Position numbers and translations under genes: made by a program
Part shown: in pieces, positions 30,721-41,495 of the stretch
How the letters are laid out: the number at the start of each line of letters is the position of its first letter
Numbering within the stretch: position 1 is the stretch's first letter
Assembly (NCBI GenBank): GCA_002104935.1
Contig: MCGT01000027.1
Coordinates: forward strand, 124,001 to 188,000
Source of the DNA: Hesseltinella vesiculosa
Taxonomy: Eukaryota > Mucoromycota > Mucoromycetes > Mucorales > Cunninghamellaceae
Length of the DNA stretch: 64,000 bases
Reading direction: 5' to 3'
Notes under the pieces: model-generated
Databases searched by the model: none
What the model was told of the DNA's origin: nothing
Seen by the model: the letters and a program-made list of their open reading frames with translations, nothing else

Positions 30721-31311
30721 ATGGCTAAACCTACTGACCCTCATCGTCCTTTTGAATGCCACATGTGCACCAAGGCCTTTATCCGACTGGAGCATCGCAA
30801 CCGTCACATCCGCACCCACACCGGTGAAAAACCGCATGCCTGCACCTTCCCCGGCTGTGAAAAGCGATTCTCTCGCTCAGATGAGCTGACCAGACACAGC
30901 CGCATCCACACCCACCCTGGGAAGTCTGCTGCCAAGGCACGACGCTACCATTCACGTAGCTGCCCCACAAGCCCCTCGCTACCTCGGCTGCAGCCACTCA
31001 TGCCCATGTCCACCAACTCCTCCCCTCGACTCGTCGCCCTGGACAGCCCCGGCTTGACCAGTGCTGCCAACAGCCCTCACGATTCCGACGAGGACATCAT
31101 CTCGCTGCCGCCTCTGATGTGCCTGTCCATCGGTCAGAGCGACGAACCCCCGGCCGATCAGCTTGTGCTGCCCATTCCCAGACATGATTACGACCTCCAA
31201 TCCTTCCATCTGCCCACCTCTAGCTTATCCAACTTATCAATGCTATCATCAACTGCCTTTGAAAAATCGGCAAATCATGCATCCTCTATCGCCTTTTTAT
31301 TGGATGCTTAG
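30721..31311 (+). CDS. C2H2 transcription factor, Mig1/CreA-like
   Basis: Intronless, 196 aa. Two classical C2H2 fingers lie at residues 12-62: [19 protein letters not shown] and [20 protein letters not shown], joined by the linker TGEKPH. The RLEHRNRH and RSDELTRH recognition helices are nearly those of Mig1/CreA/CRE-A, which bind GC-rich sites (SYGGRG) to repress genes under glucose. The rest is a short Ser/Pro/Leu-rich tail with no further domain. The protein is shorter than ascomycete CreA, so it may be one of several paralogues usual in Mucoromycota. The ATG is in a good context (ACCATGG). Confidence 0.9.
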   Translation: MAKPTDPHRPFECHMCTKAFIRLEHRNRHIRTHTGEKPHACTFPGCEKRFSRSDELTRHSRIHTHPGKSAAKARRYHSRSCPTSPSLPRLQPLMPMSTNSSPRLVALDSPGLTSAANSPHDSDEDIISLPPLMCLSIGQSDEPPADQLVLPIPRHDYDLQSFHLPTSSLSNLSMLSSTAFEKSANHASSIAFLLDA

Positions 31312-32934
31312 GTGTCCCGCCATTTTTTTTATTTTTTTTTTTTGATACCATTTGAATCTCAGTGTATACCTTTTTTTTGATAAGAAAATAAAATTTAAAC
31401 ATCCGACTGCCAGCCTTTTTTTGGCCAGAGGCGAGAATGAAGGGCCATAGTGACTGGCGAGCGATGGAAAAAAAAAAAGAGTCGATAAAAATGAAAACAG
31501 AGTCTGGCTTGTTTGATCATGCAGGAACCCCCCAGCACATTGTGGCTCCTCTGTGACGTCGTCGACGCATGAAAACGGCACCTTTCTCGCTTTTGCGCCT
31601 TGAGAAATTTTGGTGGAATGGCCTTCTATCTTCACTGCATCATCTACAAGGTCGGTCATGTTCACCATAGTCATTGTTCATTACATATGACAAGTGTGCC
31701 AAATTTGAGGCGAATTGGTCCAAGTCGGATTTTCGATGGGTGGCCTAGTCAACATAGCCCTTTGGAAAAAGAAAAAAAGAGGTTGTCATAAACCATTTTT
31801 GAGCAAACGAGCCAACATGAAATTCTACATGTGAGCAATTTCTTATGAAACGTGTTGATGCTGAAAAAACAAAAAGCTGGTTGGTGATGGTTACCCAATG
31901 TCTTGACTCTTGTAGTTCCTCAAAACCCACGCTCTTCCAGCCTTTTTTTTTTTTTTTTGGCACTTTCCGAAGCGCACGATCAGCCATCCAGGACGATGAT
32001 CGATTAGTTGAGGAATTTCAGAGTAAAATCAATAGACCTACAGTATCTTTTTTGCTTATGAAGGACAGTGAAAAAATCAGACCGAGTACCGAGATTGCCC
32101 CGTGATCTTTTGATCCGACTGATCAAAAACTGCTAAAAATAAAAGAAAAAGTAACCAGGTGCACGATCGAGCTCTTATCTTTTTTTTCTTTTCTATTTTT
32201 GGTAAGTTTTCATTACTGCAGCAAGTAAAAAAAAAAAAAAGCAGAGAGGTCATCCATGGGGAAGCTTGGTCAATGCCAGGCATGAACCCTTCAGACCTAT
32301 CGAGCTTGTCGTCTTGCTCAGACGGGCTTCGAATGGACACCTCATCTTCATTCTACAGTAAATGGGGTCTTGTGGGGCTTCATGTGCTAGTGGCCAGACA
32401 GGACTGCACTTCAGCAGCAGCCAGTTTTCTTTCTTTTTTGCCCTTTTTTGAGAGGCGTGGGAAACACTGTCTCTACGAGCTGATGCGCTTGACGGTGCCG
32501 CATTCATGTCTGTTCCTCATTTTGACAAAGCTGGCGAGAAGGGTGCCCTGACATATTGGACCGAGTTTTGCAGACGTAGCCCATCACCCATTGGACTTGC
32601 TTTTTCCAGCATCAGCATATCTCATTGATGCACCTCTGCCGGATTTGTCGGCGATGAAATGACTGAAATGTCTCCCAGCTCAGAAAAATCTGGTCAGCAG
32701 ATGTGGCAGACCAAGCCAGTGCGGATAGCTGAGGAGACATGAAGCCTTTCGATCAAAGGACGGCCAGGCTCGAACACCTCGATGACGTGGTTTTCATCAG
32801 TGGAGGAATGTTTTCTGTTTATAAATTGATAAAACTATATTACATGAATAAAAACGATGAAGAAAGTAGGGCGAAGGAGGAGAAGGAGAATGCAATAGGC
32901 GGTAAAAAAATGAAAAAAAGTACAAGAGGGGGGT
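31312..32934. other. Gene-poor spacer
   Basis: About 1.6 kb between convergent genes. Open frames are short and dominated by homopolymer translations. T and A runs of 10-16 bp occur repeatedly (31333, 31468, 31941, 32226). No gene, RNA or clear repeat could be supported. Confidence 0.4.
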
Positions 32935-34982
32935 TCATCTCATCATGTCACCGAGGAGATGGATATTATCAATGGGAACATTGATTTTGGGCATGGGGAC
33001 ATTTGGTAGGAGGTGGTGGTTAGGTAGAGTTGGGGTTGTGCAAGTGGAAGGGACGTTGGCGTGGTGGGTGCGGTAGAGAAGCTTGCGTTCCTTGGGCTGC
33101 ACCATGGAGCCGTTGGGGTTGAACCAGTAAGCCGAGAAATACTTCTGGCGCAGCTCTAGCACGAGTCGTGATTTCTTGCCGTCGGGGGGTGGGGCATCGG
33201 GGACCTGGTCCCAGTTGATGGTGGCGTCCCATCGGCCAGAGCTCAGGCCAGTGATGAATTCGTCCCATTCGTTGTTGGTAAAGGTCAGATGCAGTTTGGA
33301 GCCAGAGAGTTCCTTGGTCATCAGCAGCACGCCCTGGCCCACGACCTTGGTCAATTGCATGATGCGTTCCCCCACGACAATGTTGCGTCGGAAGGCAGCC
33401 CAGTTGGTCTCGGTTAGGAGGGGCTCGATCCAGCCGCGGTAGGCTTTCATGTTGGCGTTACGTTCGCGGTCCTTGTCGCGGTCGTTGGCGGCGGGGTTGA
33501 TGGCAAGATCACCGTTCAGGTCATCCTCTGGAATCTTGATGACTTCGTTGGGAAACAAGCGTGCAAAAGTCTTTTGGAACTGCTCAAAGGCCATGAACAG
33601 TCGGTAATAGTCACTGTTGTAATAGATGCCATTCTGATTCATGCCGTTGTCCAAATGTGGTTTCATGTTGGAGTGGCTGGTGAGGATCCGCAGCGATGGT
33701 TCTAGGTATTTGGCAGCTTCCTCCTTTGGTAGGTCCATGGGCATGTCGTGCATGATGGGGGACTGTTCGATGACCAGAGCAAAGTCGACCCGTTGCGCTT
33801 TTTGTTCCAAATCTTGAAAAGTCAGCGTCCGTAGTCGGTTGAGGATGTCATCCCCTAGAGCAAAAAAAAAATCAGGTTTTGCCTCTTCCTCCTCTGCCTC
33901 TTATTCCACTTACGTCGTTGTTCGAATTCACCATGACGATGGGGGATTTTGGGTTTCTTTGTCGTAGCAGGAGGCTGATTGGTGTCGAAGAGGACATTGG
34001 CATCGGTGGATTGGCGTTTTCGTTTGCGCATCAGTGAGGCTTGGGTGAGGATACCTTGTTCGGCATAGCGCTGGAGCAGCACGGGTTCACGCGAGATCCG
34101 GCCGTCTTGGTAGTAAAAGCCACGCTGTTTGGGTTCCATGAGGATTTCGGTCTGCGGTAGAGTGGTGGCTCGGGGTGGATCTTGTTGGTTCAGTCGGGGC
34201 GACACGGTGCTGGCGGTGGTGGTTGGGCTGGCATGATCAGGAGTGGGGTATCGTTGTAGATGGTTGGCATCGTTTCTTTCAAACGAGGTGGGGTGCGTGG
34301 GTATGGAGGGATACAAAGGCCGGAAATTCGTGTAGGGTCGAACGGCAAAGGGATCGGCTGAGGAGTCGGTGGAGACCATCATATCTGCGGAAGGCTGATG
34401 GAGAGTGGCGGGGTGAGTAGGTGCGATGGGTGGTGGGGTGTTGGCGAGCAGTGGATGAGGCGGCATGGAGGGTGGATGGGAGAGAGGCTGCGTGGACAGC
34501 TGGGTCGGTGGTGTGGCCGGAGCGGTGCAGCTGACAAGTGGAACGTTCAGCAATCTTGTCATGGGCGAAGGGTGGCCATTGTTTGTGGTGTTGGAATGGA
34601 CGGAGGAGACGGTAGAGGGGGAGGAAACCATCAAGGCATCCTTTTGAGGAAGGGCAGGGTTTTCCAAAGACATGACACAGCATGAACTGGTGGAAGGCAG
34701 ACGCACGGCGTTGTTGTTTCCCGAAAAGTCATCCTTGAAAATAATACGGTCGTCATGTAAAGGTTTGTAAAACTTCACATGATCACCAAGAGCATACGAC
34801 ACGCAGAACAGCAATTTGGCAAGCTTGTCGGCATCGGGTTTCTTTCGGATGACTTGCTTGACGATGCGAAAGAGGTCTAAAAGATCTTCATCGGTCAGAA
34901 TGTCTTCAGCTTGAGGTTGGAACAAACGGGATTGTGACGTTAATTGTTGTAAACAGGTGGATGATTCGTTGGCATCCATCAT
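32935..34982 (-). CDS. Unrecognised 662-aa protein
   Basis: Two exons on the minus strand (33914-34982, 32935-33854) close in frame. The N-terminal about 80 residues are helical (ILTDEDLLDLFRIVKQVIRK, LLFCVSYALGDHVKFYKPL). A Pro/Ser/Thr-rich linker of about 230 residues follows, with a short basic motif KRKRQ near residue 325 that could be a nuclear signal. The C-terminal half is a well-structured, Trp/Tyr/Asn-containing region with segments such as YRLFMAFEQFQKTFARLFP and FITGLSSGRWDATINWDQVP. I do not recognise it. The domain-linker-domain layout with a basic motif could suit a transcriptional cofactor, but that is weak inference. ATG 34982 is followed by a second ATG. Confidence 0.8.
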
Positions 34983-37692
34983 GGATAAATGCAAAACGAT
35001 TCTAATAATAAAGGGGAGGGGGAAGCAGGAAGAGGTTAACAACAATAAAGTTGAAAATACCTTGTATATTTCATAAAGAAGTAAAAAAGAAAAAAAAAAA
35101 GGAAAAGCTGCAGCAAAAGAACCCCACAAAGGTGAATGAAAGGAAAAGAAGAAAGAGCCAAAAAAGAAAAAAGGCGGAACAATTTGTACATGGTACAATG
35201 GCTGACTTTCAACCTTCTTTTTCTCGCTTGCGTTCTCACGTTGGTTTGCTTTTTCTAACGTCAAGAAAAAAAAGGTGTCTTTGGTCGTCCCGTTTTTTTT
35301 CATTCCCAATGACCCAGTCTTGATGCTCTACAGGTGGTCAAGCGATTCTTTCCATGTCGTCTATTGATTTGCTCAAGGTGGCGTCGCTGGTTCCGAGTCT
35401 TCGCTGTGGGAGGCACCTTTCTCTTTTTTTGTTTCATCAGCTGGGTTTGAAGTGTTGATGGGAATTAAGGTTGACTGGACGATTCCCCACAAAAAAATGG
35501 AAAAAAGGAAACATCTTGTTAACCACACGAAGTCTATCCTTTTTCAATGGTTCATGTGATTTGGTTGGTCATGGAACCATCCTTCCCAGGACTCAGACCA
35601 AGAAGAAAAAAAAACATCTAAAATGTTGCCTTTCATGGCAACCCTGCCAAAGACTTCAAACCATCTCTGATGTTTGGGATAAAACGGCCATTGATCAAAC
35701 ATGCCCAAAAGAGGCGACAAGCGCAAGAAAGATCCTGTGAACAAAAAAAAAAAAAAGAATCTCAGAAAATCTTTTTTAAGTTGTCCAAGCTGGTGCCTAA
35801 ATTCTAGCAATTGAAAATGATCAATGAAGAATTCCAAACAGGGTCTGTTCAGGTGGATATTGATTGAAAGATGATTGCTGATTGGTTGCCTCTATCATTG
35901 ATCTGGCAAGAAATTTTTGACATCCAAACAAATGTCGAGGACACTCGGCCGCCCGAGCCCCATTTTCGTCTCCGCTTTATTTATTTTTTAATAAAGAAGC
36001 AGAAAAAAAAGGAAAAAGCTCTGGAGAGTCCATTGTCGACGCGCCTTTTTTCTGCTTGGGAGCCTCCTCCTTCAGGATTTGGATAGAAAAAAAAAGAGAG
36101 AGCGATTCATTTTATTTAGACGCCTTTGCTTTTGGAAAAATGGAAGAGGGGTGGCTTTCAAAATTGCTTATGAAATTTTTGCTACCAATAAAAAACCTCA
36201 GACTCGGATCCTTGACGTGGACCCTAGCACAAGACTATTGTCAAAGCGGAGCTCTGGATATGGCATGGCCTAGGTGTATCATCTAGATCTGCATCGGGCA
36301 AACATTTTTTTGGCTTATTTTGTCGTTGTTGGGCGACCATTCGGGCGCATGTACTGAAAAGGATATTTCGATTGGGAATGGAACTGCCTCCCAGGCACTC
36401 GTTCATCCGCCAAGTGAAACGTTGTTCTCACTCCAATGACTTTCAGAAAGAATGCCATGCTGAGCCGGTGACCAAAGACCTCACGTTCGCCTGAGGATGC
36501 CGCCTTCTGGCTTTCTTTCGCTCCAGCCCGACATCCGTGCCTTGATCTTGATGCCTGGGCAACGTGAGAAAAAAATTAGCCCGAAATGACCCAGATATCT
36601 GGGCTGGCCTGCCATGTTTGGGAGAAAAGGGTGAGTGATCTTATTCGTCCTTTTTGAATGGTCCTCGGCCATGATTCCTCTGTTTTTATTTGAAATGGAG
36701 GTGGTGCCAAGACAAACGTGCTCCATTCTCTTCAGTCAAAAGTATCCAGATTTTCCCTTTTAGCTGTTGTCCTACCACATGAGGCACACGTCCCACCTGC
36801 TCACATGCCTGTCAATCCGATCAAACCGTAGCCAAAAACGTGAATGTTCCCATCCGGCCTTTTTTTCACACAAAAAAGGGGGTTACAGAAAATAAGCTCA
36901 ACCGTTCTGGCTCTGCCCAACAAATTCATTGGCGCGCAAATGCGATGGTGGAGGTCCGAAAAAGAAGTCGCAATAAAAGACGACGCAAGGAGAGAGAGGC
37001 TGGTAGGAGCGGCCTTGCATTTCGCTCAGAACAGGGGACGCTGCCCATGCATCGCCGTCCAAGAGGCATGTGCTATTGACACCCCGCCCTTGCAGTAACG
37101 AGCGGCATATTTTGCAGAGTGACCACCAAAGGCAGCTTTGATCCATTTTCAAGAGGCAGGCTTGAGCATCACCATCCCAACCTGGCCGACTTTCTGGATC
37201 CTTTTTCACAGCTGATTGGCCCAACCTAAAACTTGCACGGGCGATCTTTTCATGTCAAAGACTTGCAAATCGATCCAATCAGTTCAAAGGATGACTTTGT
37301 CCAAACAGCAAAACCTCGGCACCTGGACTTTATTTTTTTGGCCGGGTCACATCCGTGCAAAATCATCGAAAATCAATTCACCCCCCACAGACACCGACAG
37401 CCATCAAGTCATTGCTGTCAACCCGCCAGGCACAGACCAGCCAATCAATGGACACGCGGAATGATAAAAAAAGATTAGCAGCATGCCGCTCTGGAGGTGA
37501 TGACACACGCACTCTCGGATTTCCTACACTTCATACAAACACTCCATAGCCTTCGATGACCTTTTTTTTTTTTTTAAAAGGCTGGCGTTTTGGAAAAAAT
37601 AGGCGGGCCATTTTTCCACCGCCGCCTTCCCGCACTTTCTTTTTTTTTTCTTTCTTCTTCTGTTCATCGCATCAAAAAAAAGAAAAAGCAAA
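34983..37692. other. Long gene-poor spacer
   Basis: About 2.7 kb between two head-to-head genes, the longest gap in the window. Open frames up to 97 codons exist but have no ATG-led coding look or recognisable family, and most run through A or T tracts. It may hold decayed repeats and two promoters. I see no tRNA, rRNA or tandem repeat. Confidence 0.4.
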
Positions 37693-38844
37693 ATGAACAT
37701 CATTACACATTGGTGCCCTGGTAATATCCTCGATCCTAATGCCAAACCCAACCCTTTTTGTTTGATTATCTTGGACCAACCACTGACGCATGTAAAACTG
37801 TTTGAACGATTATGGGACCGAGGTAAATAAATCTTTTTTTTTTTTTTTTGCGCGCGCCAGATGGAGGACGTTGGATCGATCATCAGTAGCTGATCCAGTT
37901 TGCTATTGAATGTAGCCACTTTCAAGTTTGCTGCCGATGGGGGCGCCAATCGTCTCTATGATGCATTCAAGGATACACCCACTCTGCTTGAAAAGTACAC
38001 GACAAAAGAGACGTTGACTCTTCGCTGACGCCTCTCCTCTTGTCGCAATAGATATGTACCAGATGAAATTGCTGGTGATATGGACTCTCTTCGAGACGAT
38101 ACAAAGGATTACTATGAATCAAAGGTAAGCAGGTTGCCGACAAGGAGTTTGACTTGACCGATTTTTTTTTCTTTGTAACAGGGCGTACCGGTGACAAAAG
38201 TCAGCGAGCAGATGACGACCGACTTGATGAAATGTGTGATTATATTGGATGACAAGGAAATGAGCAAGACGCATCCCAAAGTAAAAAGAAAGAGGAAAAA
38301 AAAAAGAGCCAAGCAAGCTCATTCTCTCTTTTTTTAATGTCTAGCTGGACATTGTAGCGTTCCCAGCGCTGGGAGGCCGATTTGATCATACCATTGCTAA
38401 TATCAACATTCTGTATGAATTGAAGGATCAAATAGAAAGACGTGTGATTTTGGTCAGTGACCAAAATTTGACAATTTTGCTGGACAAGGTAAAAGAAGCT
38501 GAAAGACATCACTGGGGGCTAACTCGTTTTCCTGGGTTATTTAGGGTCAGCATCATATTCATTGTTTGAAAAATGTGGAAGGACCACATTGTGGCATCAT
38601 GCCTATTGGTGCTCCTGCAACGATGACCACAAAAGGTTTAAAGTGGAATTTGGGTAAGAAAGCTGAGATTTTTTTTTGGAGGGGGTTCTCACGTTGTCCT
38701 TTTTTTTTTCCCTTGATACCAGAAAATCACAAATGCTTCTTTGGAGGGATGGTCAGTACTTGTAATGTGTTTGATTCGGATTTGATCCAGGTGGAAACCG
38801 ACAGTCCTGTGGTGTGGACAACTGAAATCATGGATCTTGAATAA
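37693..38844 (+). CDS. THI80: Thiamine pyrophosphokinase
   Basis: Seven exons (37693-37822, 37916-37994, 38052-38124, 38182-38280, 38345-38488, 38545-38653, 38723-38844) encode 251 aa, the usual length. The motif FAADGGANRLYD (about residues 48-59), then IAGDMDSLRDD, DLMKCV and ALGGRFDHTIANINIL are the signature segments of TPK, which transfers pyrophosphate from ATP to thiamine to make thiamine diphosphate. The C-terminal thiamine-binding domain has GLKWNL and STCN. The DGGAN, GDMDS and TTDL motifs that bind ATP-Mg and substrate are all intact. No TPP riboswitch core was recognised in the introns or leader. Confidence 0.94.
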
Positions 38845-38948
38845 AGAAGGCGTAGCAAAATAAGGTTTTTTTTATTACTTCATTTGACTAGTGGGTGAGA
38901 GCAGCCAAAAGGGAATATAGAAATTACGAATAAATAGCGATGAGACGA

Positions 38949-39551
38949 TTAAGAACCAATCAGTTTACCAATGCCAGACTACGAAAAGGAAAAGGCATGA
39001 GATCGGCCATGGTTTTTTTTTTCACCGGAAGCCAGGGAGAGAGTTACCTTTAATTTGACAAGGCGTTGTGCTGGGGTAGAGTCATCCGCTGATTGAGGGG
39101 AAGGCAGGTCATCAGATTGGGCAGGATCCGGCGAGATTGTCGTGACGGGCTGCGATACCCAAGGCTTACTTTTGATGGAGGCATTGGATTTGATATCTTC
39201 AGAGATGCGACTGGAATTCTCGGACGACGCACAGGAAGGATAAAGGACTCGTAGGGAGGAGGCCATGTCATGTTGGAGTGTGCCGGCTTGCCCGGACTGC
39301 AAACTGGTTTTATCCGAAACACTGACGTAGCTGACCGTATCGGTCTGCTGGCCAATGCGAATGACATTCAAGTGTTGGTCATCATAGTCGATGGAAGAGT
39401 CGGCATGTTTGAGGTATGTGTTATCGCTGTCCAAGCCGTTGTCTTGCTGGTTTGGTATCTGTTTCTTGTTTCGCCTGATGCGGTTCATCCACCAACGCAA
39501 ACCAAGTGATGGACTGAACGTTTCCTGGTGTGCTGATTCTACGTGTGCCAT
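38949..39551 (-). CDS. Unrecognised small polar protein
   Basis: Two exons on the minus strand (39048-39551, 38949-38978) give 177 aa. The N-terminal part contains a basic, Trp-rich patch (LGLRWWMNRIRRNKK). The remainder is Ser/Asp/Gln-rich and probably disordered, ending in VKLKSGIGKLIGS after the splice. No domain was recognised. The splice is supported only by good GT-AG signals and frame; without it the protein would end in a Ser/His/Phe-rich read-through. It is convergent with the TPK gene (104 bp) and head-to-head with ARL5 (403 bp). Confidence 0.6.
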
Positions 39552-39954
39552 GAGATTGAGTTGAAGGAGAAAAGTACAAATAACCGGCTAGGATAGATAG
39601 AAATAAAGAAACTGTAGGTGAACTGCAAGAAAAGGAGAAGAGAAGAAAAGAGCCTTGGAAAAAAAATCGTCCGTTTTGCGGGTTCCAGAAACGCACTGCA
39701 GATTTTTCATGCAACCTTGCGTTTCTCCACTGTTTCACTTTGAAGTGTCATGTTGTAACTATTCACAAGCTACTGTCACATTAGTATGCCATCGCCAGTC
39801 TCTTTGATGTTCTAATGGGACATGGTCGTCGTTATCACCAAATCCACAAGCCCTGCTCCACAGCCATTTTTGAACGCATGGGGGAAAAGTCCGCCATGGC
39901 CTTTTTTTTTTTTTTTTTCCTTTTTCTCCTGTTTTTGTTACTTGCATCTTCATC
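39552..39954. other. Divergent promoter region
   Basis: About 400 bp between the small polar protein gene and ARL5. It has an 18-bp T run (39901-39918) shortly before the ARL5 ATG. No gene was seen. Confidence 0.4.
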
Positions 39955-40928
39955 ATGGGTGTTTTATTTAGCTCACTATGGAACAAGTTGTTCTCCAAGG
40001 CTGAAGTGAAAATCATCATTGTTGGCTTGGATAATGCTGGGAAAACGACCATCTTGTACAAACTGTAAGAACATTTTGCTTCGACCATCCTTTTCCCCCG
40101 CTCCCATTCTCTCTTGCTCACGTCTCTGCTTTGATATGAATAGCTTAATGGATCAGGTAGTGACAACGACGCCAACGATTGGAAGTAATGTCGAGCAAGT
40201 GGAATATAAAAACATCAAATTTGTCATGTGGGCAAGTGCTGATCAAAGATCAACTTTTTACCCATCGGAAACTCATCCCTCCTTTTTCTACGGTAACTTT
40301 AGGATATTGGTGGCCAAGAATCATTACGAACGTCTTGGAAAACATACTATGTAGATACAAAGGTAAAAAAAGAAAAAGAAAAAGGAAAAAAAAGGTTCAC
40401 CTTTTTCATACTCCAATTTTTTAATTTTATTAGGCTGTGATCATGGTCATTGACAGCACCGACGTCAACCGGTTACACATTGCCAAGAAGGAATTGCACC
40501 AAATGATGGAAAGCGATGTAGGCTGTTTATTCTTACGTTTTTGTGAAAAAAAAAAAAAAGGCGATGCTTATGCCCATCATTTGTAGCAATTGCAAAACGC
40601 CAGCTTATTGGTGTTTGCCAACAAACAAGACGTCAAGGGGGCACTCTCGGCGGCCAAGATATCCGATACCTTGAGCTTAACCAGTTTGAAGGATCGGCAA
40701 TGGCATATCCAGGTATGGACCGTTCGTTCATGGCCTCCCCTTAGTCAGATTTTTTAACGTTTTTGCTTCAAAATTAGGCATGCTCTGCTTTAGCCGGCGA
40801 TGGGTTAGTGCAGAAAAAAACGGGGACCTTGAATTTGACAAGGGTGCTGTAGGCTCACGTTATCATTTTCTCTTTCTAGTTTGTTTGAGGGATTGGATTG
40901 GGTGGTGCTACAGATCTCTGGTGCTTGA
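39955..40928 (+). CDS. ARL5: ARL5-type Arf-like GTPase
   Basis: Seven exons (39955-40064, 40144-40231, 40303-40362, 40434-40517, 40587-40712, 40778-40803, 40880-40928) encode 180 aa, the family length. Gly2 is available for myristoylation. The P-loop GLDNAGKTT, the switch region PTIGSN, the switch II WDIGGQES, the base-binding NKQD and the DRQWHIQACSAL segment near the C terminus are intact. TPTIGSNVE and the [13 protein letters not shown] stretch point to ARL5 rather than ARF or ARL1. ARL5 acts at the trans-Golgi and recruits tethers such as GARP. Intron 2 (40232-40302) has a GC donor (GCAAGT); only this choice gives the universally conserved switch II. Confidence 0.94.
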
Positions 40929-41495
40929 AAGGCGGTGCATCGTAGGACAGCAGTCAAAAGGCTCTTTTTAGAATCTAATAAAAAAGAACGATACCAACAA
41001 CCTTTTTCCTGGGTACTCCTTCATCCAGGTTTGGTCAAACAGAAATCCGGAAGATGAATTTTTTTTTTTTACTAATTTTGGATGCTTTTTCTTTTTACCT
41101 TTTGATCAAGTCACCTCTGACTTACTACATTGTGACAGGGAAGAGCCATGAACACAAAAGACGAGGTGGAAGCAAGGGTGGGCCGAGGCAAAGGAAGGCA
41201 AAGTAAACACTTGGATGAGCTCTCCTAGGACCTTTCTCCTCACTTTTCTATTCTTTTTAGCGTGTCCCTGGTAACCGATGCCAAAACAGAAAAGAGGCGT
41301 CAATGCATATTCAAACACAGAGATGAAATCTGAAAAGCCACCCCTTTGTCACCTCCAAAAATGGGTCGATGGCGTGAATGGCCTAACCAAAATAAAAAAC
41401 GCTTCACAACGTGGTGTCGTGTGCCCCCCTTGCCTCGTCCTTTAAAAACGTTTTCCTCCTCGTTTTATTTTTCTTTCAGTCTTCTCTCTTCAAAC
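40929..41495. other. Spacer between ARL5 and CotH genes
   Basis: About 570 bp between two plus-strand genes. It includes T-rich tracts and a CT-rich leader before the CotH ATG. No gene was supported. Confidence 0.4.

Noticed and set aside
37000..37915. TPP riboswitch near the thiamine pyrophosphokinase gene
   Set aside because: I looked in the leader and intron 1 for the conserved CTGAGA and related core and found no arrangement that fits.
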